Origin: Parasponia andersonii
Lineage: Eukaryota > Streptophyta > Magnoliopsida > Rosales > Cannabaceae
Assembly: GCA_002914805.1 (NCBI GenBank)
Contig: JXTB01000061.1
Span: forward strand, 101,508-165,507
Direction of reading: 5' to 3'
Length of the DNA: 64,000 nt
The notes beneath the pieces are model-generated. The model made no database searches. It was not told the DNA's origin and was given only the letters and a program-made list of their open reading frames with translations. The position numbers were made by a program, and so were the translations under genes. Below are positions 58,566 to 64,000 of this stretch, in pieces. Every line of letters begins with the position of its first letter. The first letter of the stretch is position 1.

Positions 58566-59324
58566 CATTAATCAATCAATTTAAATATTATAAATATATA
58601 ATTCAATCAAATGATAATTTCTAATTAAAACATGCAATCCAAACATTAAAATATAGTAATTAAAATGCTTATCTCTTGGGCATTTGGGTAAAACTCTCGA
58701 AAGTTGACATCCAATTGGAGCATTCCCGCAATATGTACAATGTCATTGTTATAATTTTCAAAACATTTCTGGATAATACTACCTTTCTTTATTCTCTCAT
58801 AGTCACCCGGTTAGCCCCTACTTATTAATGTGAGTTTAGAGGAATAAAGAATGATCCTAGATCACGTTCCAATCCAATACTCCTACTAGATATAAAAACA
58901 ACAAAAAACTTGAAAACAAAATTGCATTACTAGCCATAAGAATTAGTTACTTTTTAAAATACTGTATATAAAAGAAATAGAAGTAATACCTAAATAAACT
59001 TAATTTGCATTGTGAAATACATCTTCAGAAGTGATATACGGCAAACAAATATATAAAACTATGAAATATTATTACATCTTTACAATCGGACGAAATTCTA
59101 CAACCACAAATAGGTGAATAAGTTTTTCTAATCATTTGCTCTTTGTGAAAGCACCATTTTTTCTTAAAAAAAATATGATTATAATAATATTTAATAAAGA
59201 AACGAATACATTAAAAAAAAAAAAGAAATTTTAACGGTCAATGGTGTGTTTCATATATGTACATAATAAACTGATTTTATACAACTTTCCAAAGCAATAA
59301 TATTTTTTCTTAAGGGATGATGAT
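58566..59324. other. Intergenic AT-rich DNA
   Basis: No gene or element boundary recognised. Confidence 0.5.
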
Positions 59325-59456
59325 ATATAAAATATGAGCAGATTAAATTCATTCAACAAAAATAATACACTATTGATAACTATATTTGACATATAAAATA
59401 TGAGCAGATTAAATTAATTCAACAAAAATAATACACTATTGAAAACTATATTTTGA
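59325..59456. repeat. 66-bp tandem duplication
   Basis: ATATAAAATATGAGCAGATT starts at 59325 and 59391. Both units end near TATATTT. A weaker partial third echo (AATTAATTTAATAAAAATAATACA) follows. Confidence 0.9.
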
Positions 59457-59716
59457 ATTAATTTAATAAAAATAATACATTATTAATAAATATATTAGAG
59501 AAAATATTATAATGAGTTATATATAATTCCTATCAAGTTTATATACACTGGTTAACTGCATGAATTAATATATAAATAGTATTATCTCACATTAGAAAAT
59601 ACTAAACATCTTAACCGATAAATAGAAATTAATAAAACTTTGACCAATTTAGGAGAACAAGAAAACAAAAAATTACATATATTGCCACACTAATTTTTAA
59701 AAAAAATATAAGTTGT

Positions 59717-60060
59717 TGTTAGAATTTGACTAAATAATAAAAATATGAAAGAAGCCAAAGTCTCACATCGCTAAAATATGGGGAGGGAAGGTGACTTGAG
59801 CATTTCAAATATAAGGAGACCGTCTAATTGTATGGTTCCTCTCAAGGTATAGAGAAGTGTGAGTTCTTGTTTTTTTTTTTTTCCTCGTTGTTGGAATTTG
59901 ACTAAATAATAAAAATATGAAAGAAGCCAAAGTCTCACATCGCTAAAATATGGGGAGGGAAGGTGACTTGGGCATTTCAAGTATAAGGAGACTGTCTCAT
60001 TGTATGGTTCCTTTCAAGGTATAGAGAAGTGTGAGTTCTCTTGTTTTCTTCTGTAAGATA
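59717..60060. repeat. 172-bp duplication of the LTR start
   Basis: TGTT(A/G)GAATTTGACTAAA starts at 59717 and 59889. Both units contain AAGTCTCACATCGCTAAAAT and GGTATAGAGAAGTGTGAGTT. They differ at only a few positions, so this duplication is younger than the split between the two LTRs. Confidence 0.9.
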
Positions 60061-60399
60061 GATGATTATAAAGAGGATGATTTTTCAAAGAGATAAGGAA
60101 GATGCGAGGAGAGAATATTTGTGAGAATCTTAAGAATGATTATTCAAAGAAAGGAAAAAGGTGTGAGGAGAGAATATTTGTGAGAGTCTCTTATGAGAGA
60201 GTGCTTGGTTGTATTAGGATTATTGGGTAGAAAAGAAGTAAATCTATGTGATTGTAGAAATATTTTATATAGTTGAATTCTTTTCTAGAGGGTAGTAGTT
60301 TCTCTCTTGATTTAGGGGTTTTCCACTTAAATTTTTGTGTTGTTTTTATTTATTGAATCTTAAGAGTGGCGAACCTGCGTTGATCAGGTTCCCAATAAG

Positions 60400-60412
60400 T
60401 GGTATCAGAGCA
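60400..60412 (+). promoter_or_regulatory. Initiator tRNA-Met primer binding site of the copia-type element
   Basis: TGGTATCAGAGCA follows the LTR end (..GTTCCCA) after five bases, the classical copia arrangement. Confidence 0.85.
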
Positions 60413-60921
60413 AGCAAAATTCTTCAATATGCTAGAGCTCAATGGTAGTCTAAGAAATTCTATTTAAGGAGATTGAGTTTTAAGTGGGATTAGTGTGACC
60501 CTCCCCCCCCCCCCCCCCCAATCTTTTCTGAGAATTTTCTTAGTATTGTTTCAAGCTGAGAGTGTGGAGCAAGATGTCAAGTACAAGTTTCAGTTCAAAT
60601 AATGATTAATGTGGAGAAATTAGATATGATGATTCAATTTATTTTGCACAACAATTTGGAGGTGTAGACAATCTTTGCACCTAAAAGAAATTATCAAAAA
60701 TCTAGATCGGGCTTGGCTCAAAGCTCCAAGTCTAATGATGTTATTAATGTTTATGGTATATTGATGATCTCCAACATTGTCATGAAAGATGATGTGATAA
60801 TGGCAGATTCAGAAAGGGTCCACAAATTTGCATACGTGCATTGGTTTATCAATGATGCAAGGTATATGGTGAATGATATCGATGGCTAATGAGCTTCCTG
60901 GAAAAGCCAAACATCGGGAGT

Positions 60922-62892
60922 CACTACAACAAAAAGGAAATTGAGTGGCGACATAAAGTAAAAAATTGCCGCTATAGAGTTGCCACATTAAATCCGCTCA
61001 TCTAGCTTTCTACAGCGATGACACTGTTGTCATTTTAGAGTTTTTTTAATTATTTTTTTAAAAAATATTTTTAATTAGTTTTAAAATGAGAAATTAAAAA
61101 AAATTATATCTTAAATTAATTAAATTAATATAGATATTAATAATTAATATAATTAAATACTAAATATTTTAATGATATTAATTAATATGAAAAATAATTA
61201 CATTAAGAGTTGTCTAAAATTAAAATTAGTATATACAACAAGTAATTGAGTAGTTATAATAACCATAAATATAATACAATAAAATCATATAAACACATAT
61301 ATAATAACCATAAATTATGATTTTTTAAAAAATTACAAAACTAATTTTTAACATAACAAATAATCAAAAAATTAAAAAAAAAAACAAAAGCAAAGAAAAA
61401 AAATCAAAACTAACTGGACTGATTAGGGTGGCAAGCAGTGATGGATGAGGATGGATGGCGGTGGTGGTTGTTAGCAATGGTGGTGGCTAGACCCAAAAAA
61501 AAAAGCTACAAAAATTAAAAAATAAAATAAAATCAAGAGAAAGAAAGTGAGATTGATAAAAGATAGAAAATATACTTTATAGAGAGATGAAAATGAATTT
61601 ATAATGAGAAAAAGATGCAGTACTTGTGAGCGAGAGGTTGAGATTTTGAGAGAAGGAAATCGGAGAGAGAGAGTGACTATAAAAAAAAAAAGAGAATATG
61701 AGACATAAAAGAGTTAGAAAAAGTAGTTTCTAGATTGAATAAAACATAGATCTAAAGTGGTGATTTTTGTCGCTGCTATAAACTCAATGTCATCGTTTTA
61801 AATGAAATACCTTATTTTATTTATGTTTACATAATTTATGGTGTTTGCCCATCTAAATTTTCACGAAAAAGTTAAAGCGGCGACTAGTCGTCATTTTAGG
61901 GTTAAGAATTAAATTAAAATATTACTTTCATTAGTTATTCATAATTAATTTTTCAATCAATATTTTTTAAAAAAATATATAAGGTCTAAATCGGCTACAA
62001 TACTCGCCCCCTTTAGGCTAGATATTTTAATCTTGATGCTCATTTAAATTTTTTTGAAGAAAAGAGTAGTATTAATAAATAGTGAAAACCTAAAAAGGGA
62101 CAAAAGTTGCTAGTTTAGGTATTTCAGTTTAAAGCGGCAACAATAGTCATTCTTTTACAGTAAATATTTTCACCCCCAATTTTTATGGCACCATTTCATT
62201 TTTTTTTTGGAGAATAGTGGCGCCAATATATAATGAAAATTTTAAATTGAAAAATCTCCTCACTTTAGACTGAAAACCTAAATTGATGACAAAAGTCGCC
62301 ACTTTGGGTTTTTCAGTTTAAAACGTTGATAATTGTCGCCCTTTTAGAATAAATATTTTTTCCTCCAATTCTCTTGGCGCCATTTCATTTTCTTTTTGGA
62401 AAATAGTAACTCCAATAAATAATGATAATTTTGAACTAAAAAAAACCTAAAGAGTGGACAAAAGTTGTCGTTTCAGTTTAAAGCAACGACAATAGTTGTC
62501 TCTTTAGAGTAAATATTTTCACCCCTAATTATCTTAGCACCATTTCATTTTTTTTGGAAAATAAGTGGCGCCAATAAATAATATAAATTTTTAATAGAAG
62601 AACTTAAAATAAGGACAAAAGTCACCGATTTAAACTGAAAAACTTAAAGTGAGGACAAAAGTCGCTGCTTTAAACTATAAATCATAAAGCATGGACAAAA
62701 TATTACTACTTTAAATTGAAAAATCCTAACTTGGGGACAAATGTCGCCGCTTTTAAGTTTTTCAATACTCGAAAAATCTTTTGTAATATATAGCATCGCC
62801 TTTCTGATTGTCGCTACTTTATGTGTTTCTAAAGCGGCAATAAATTATTACCGATATAAGCATCGCCGTTATATTGCACTTTTGTTGTAGTG
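60922..62892. mobile_element. Non-autonomous CACTA (En/Spm-type) DNA transposon
   Basis: The left end CACTACAACAAAAAGGAAAT and right end CTTTTGTTGTAGTG are inverted (CACTACAACAAAA.G). Flanking triplets AGT and AAT differ at one base from a perfect 3-bp target duplication. Subterminal regions are dense in GGCGAC/GTCGCC-type motifs in both orientations (for example GAGTGGCGACA near the left end, AATGTCGCCGCTTTT near the right), as expected for transposase binding sites of CACTA elements. The 1,971-bp element has no transposase ORF, so it would depend on a partner element. It interrupts the copia-type element. Confidence 0.88.
62087..62597. repeat. Three tandem units inside the CACTA element
   Basis: Units start with AACCTAAA at 62087, 62275 and 62454. 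Each runs through GACAAAAGT.G, TTTCAGTTTAAA, GTAAATATTTT or similar, and CACCATTTCATTTT to (T/A)CCAATA.ATAAT. Lengths are about 188, 179 and 145 bp. Confidence 0.85.
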
Positions 62893-63560
62893 AATTGCAC
62901 CATAAATTTTTAGCAAAAAATTTTCAACATGAACCGAGCTGAAATTCTTAGAATTCGTCAATAGTAAGTGTGTACTCATATAGAAGAGTATGATTGTTAG
63001 TGAAGACGGTATTTGTAGCGATAGTTATATGTGTTTTATTTATTTAGCTAAGGTAGAGATAATTTGAATTTGACTAAATAATTAAAATATGAAAGAAACC
63101 AATATCACATATCACTAAAAGATGGAGAGGGAGGATGGCTTGAGCCTTGTATAAAGAGGTTGCTTTCTTAGTTACTAATCATCCCAATATATAGTATTTC
63201 TAGTATTAGTATTTTTCTCTTCTGAGAAAATTATTTTTAGTCTCTTTGTATGTTTCCTGTGTAAGAAAATATATGTTCTCTTATTTTCTTATATAAAAGG
63301 GATAATTGTTCAAAGAGAGGAGAAAGGTAGGTGTTAGGAGAGAATATTTGTGAGAGAGTGCTCGGTGTATTGGGATTATTAGATAAAAAAGAGTAAATAC
63401 ATGTAATTATATTTTTCATATAGTGGATTTTTTTTTTTGAGAGTAGGTTTTTTTTTTATTCGAGAGTTTTTCACTTAAATACTTGTGTTGTGGTGATTGT
63501 TCTTATTCTATGTTTCTATTCTTTATTATTATTTTGTTGAAATAAGATGTTGAGAGTGAT

Positions 63561-64000
63561 GAATTTGAATTGAGTAGATTTACAATAATTGCATGATCAA
63601 TTAGGGCATATGTATGCAAATTCCCATCAAATTCTAATGAACAAACATTGTGAAAATTCACAAATTGAATACCATTACAAGTTTCAGCCAGACCAGAGAA
63701 GGTTTTGCCTGGGAAGGGGATGGTGTATACAATACGACAAACAATATTACGCGCACATAGGAATTTAAAATATGACAAACATTTGATTTTCGATAACTAA
63801 TAAGAATGTATACAGTATGATAAATGGTCCACAAAGTGGATCTGATTTCTAGACTAAATTCCCTAAAAGCACGCAGTATTGAGTGAGGACGGCTCACAAT
63901 TCTTTTGGCCTTTCGATTTCTTTTCTTGAGAATTAAAAATAAAGATAAAACTCGTTTGCATACATCAAGGATTAAACGCGGTTAATGGAGTATGTCCTGT
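63561..64000. other. Right edge of the window, no gene recognised
   Basis: Short open frames on the minus strand (63503-63897) show no recognisable domain. Confidence 0.4.

Larger units (their letters stand above)
59717..63560 (+). mobile_element. Short copia-type LTR element carrying a CACTA insertion
   Basis: The left LTR (59889-60394, starting TGTTGGAATTTGAC) is preceded by a duplicate of its first 170 bp (59717-59888). A primer binding site (60400-60412) follows. A related LTR lies at about 63059-63560 and shares GTATTGGGATTATT-like and TTTTCCACTTAAAT-like phrases with the left one. Only about 700 bp of internal sequence lies between, once the CACTA element at 60922-62892 is set aside, so it is a small element or remnant without recognisable pol. 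The LTRs differ clearly, which suggests an old insertion. It is a broken fossil. Confidence 0.65.

Overview
This is an AT-rich stretch of nuclear DNA from a flowering plant, almost certainly a eudicot. The evidence is spliced GT-AG host genes, a CEP peptide-hormone gene, (TA)n microsatellites, MITEs, a CACTA element, tRNA-primed Ty1/copia and Ty3/gypsy LTR retroelements, and endogenous caulimovirids of the florendovirus type. Nothing looks bacterial. There are no operons, CRISPR arrays or rRNA genes.

Layout. Positions 1-2045 hold the gag end, primer binding site and part of the LTR of an Athila/Tat-like Ty3/gypsy element on the minus strand. Positions 2046-19260 hold a cluster of three decayed endogenous florendovirus copies: A (about 2046-7840, plus), B (about 8311-14436, plus) and C (about 14437-19155, minus). 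The viral part order is coat protein with zinc knuckle, protease, reverse transcriptase with RNase H, a second ORF of unknown function, an intergenic promoter region with 47-bp tandem repeats, the movement protein, then a coiled-coil and acidic region. Positions 19690-23130 hold Ty1/copia remnants with a 561-bp tandem duplication over the gag start.

Three host genes are supported. An NDR1/HIN1-like (LEA_2) membrane protein gene lies at 26188-26799 on the minus strand. A five-exon UPF0114-family, probably plastid, membrane protein gene lies at 29911-32133 on the plus strand. A one-exon CEP hormone precursor lies at 38255-38491 on the plus strand. Between the first two is a cluster of four related MITEs set in (TA)n tracts (27424-28479), followed by an LTR-like block (about 28600-29400).

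The right half is gene-poor. It holds a SINE-like element (43081-43430), a copia reverse-transcriptase fragment joined in an open frame to a GC-richer segment of unknown origin (46418-47502), a MULE-like element with long terminal inverted repeats and repeated left ends (about 51331-52915), a G-poor CAATCAAA-type degenerate tract (56985-57515), a probable solo copia LTR (57519-58565), and a short copia-type element (59717-63560) carrying a 1.97-kb non-autonomous CACTA transposon (60922-62892).

The three host genes have no evident functional link. The most notable unusual features are the florendovirus cluster, where copies B and C both become similar exactly at the coat-protein ATG, the microsatellite-associated MITE family, and the nested CACTA element. 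All identifications come from reading motifs; no database search or alignment program was used.
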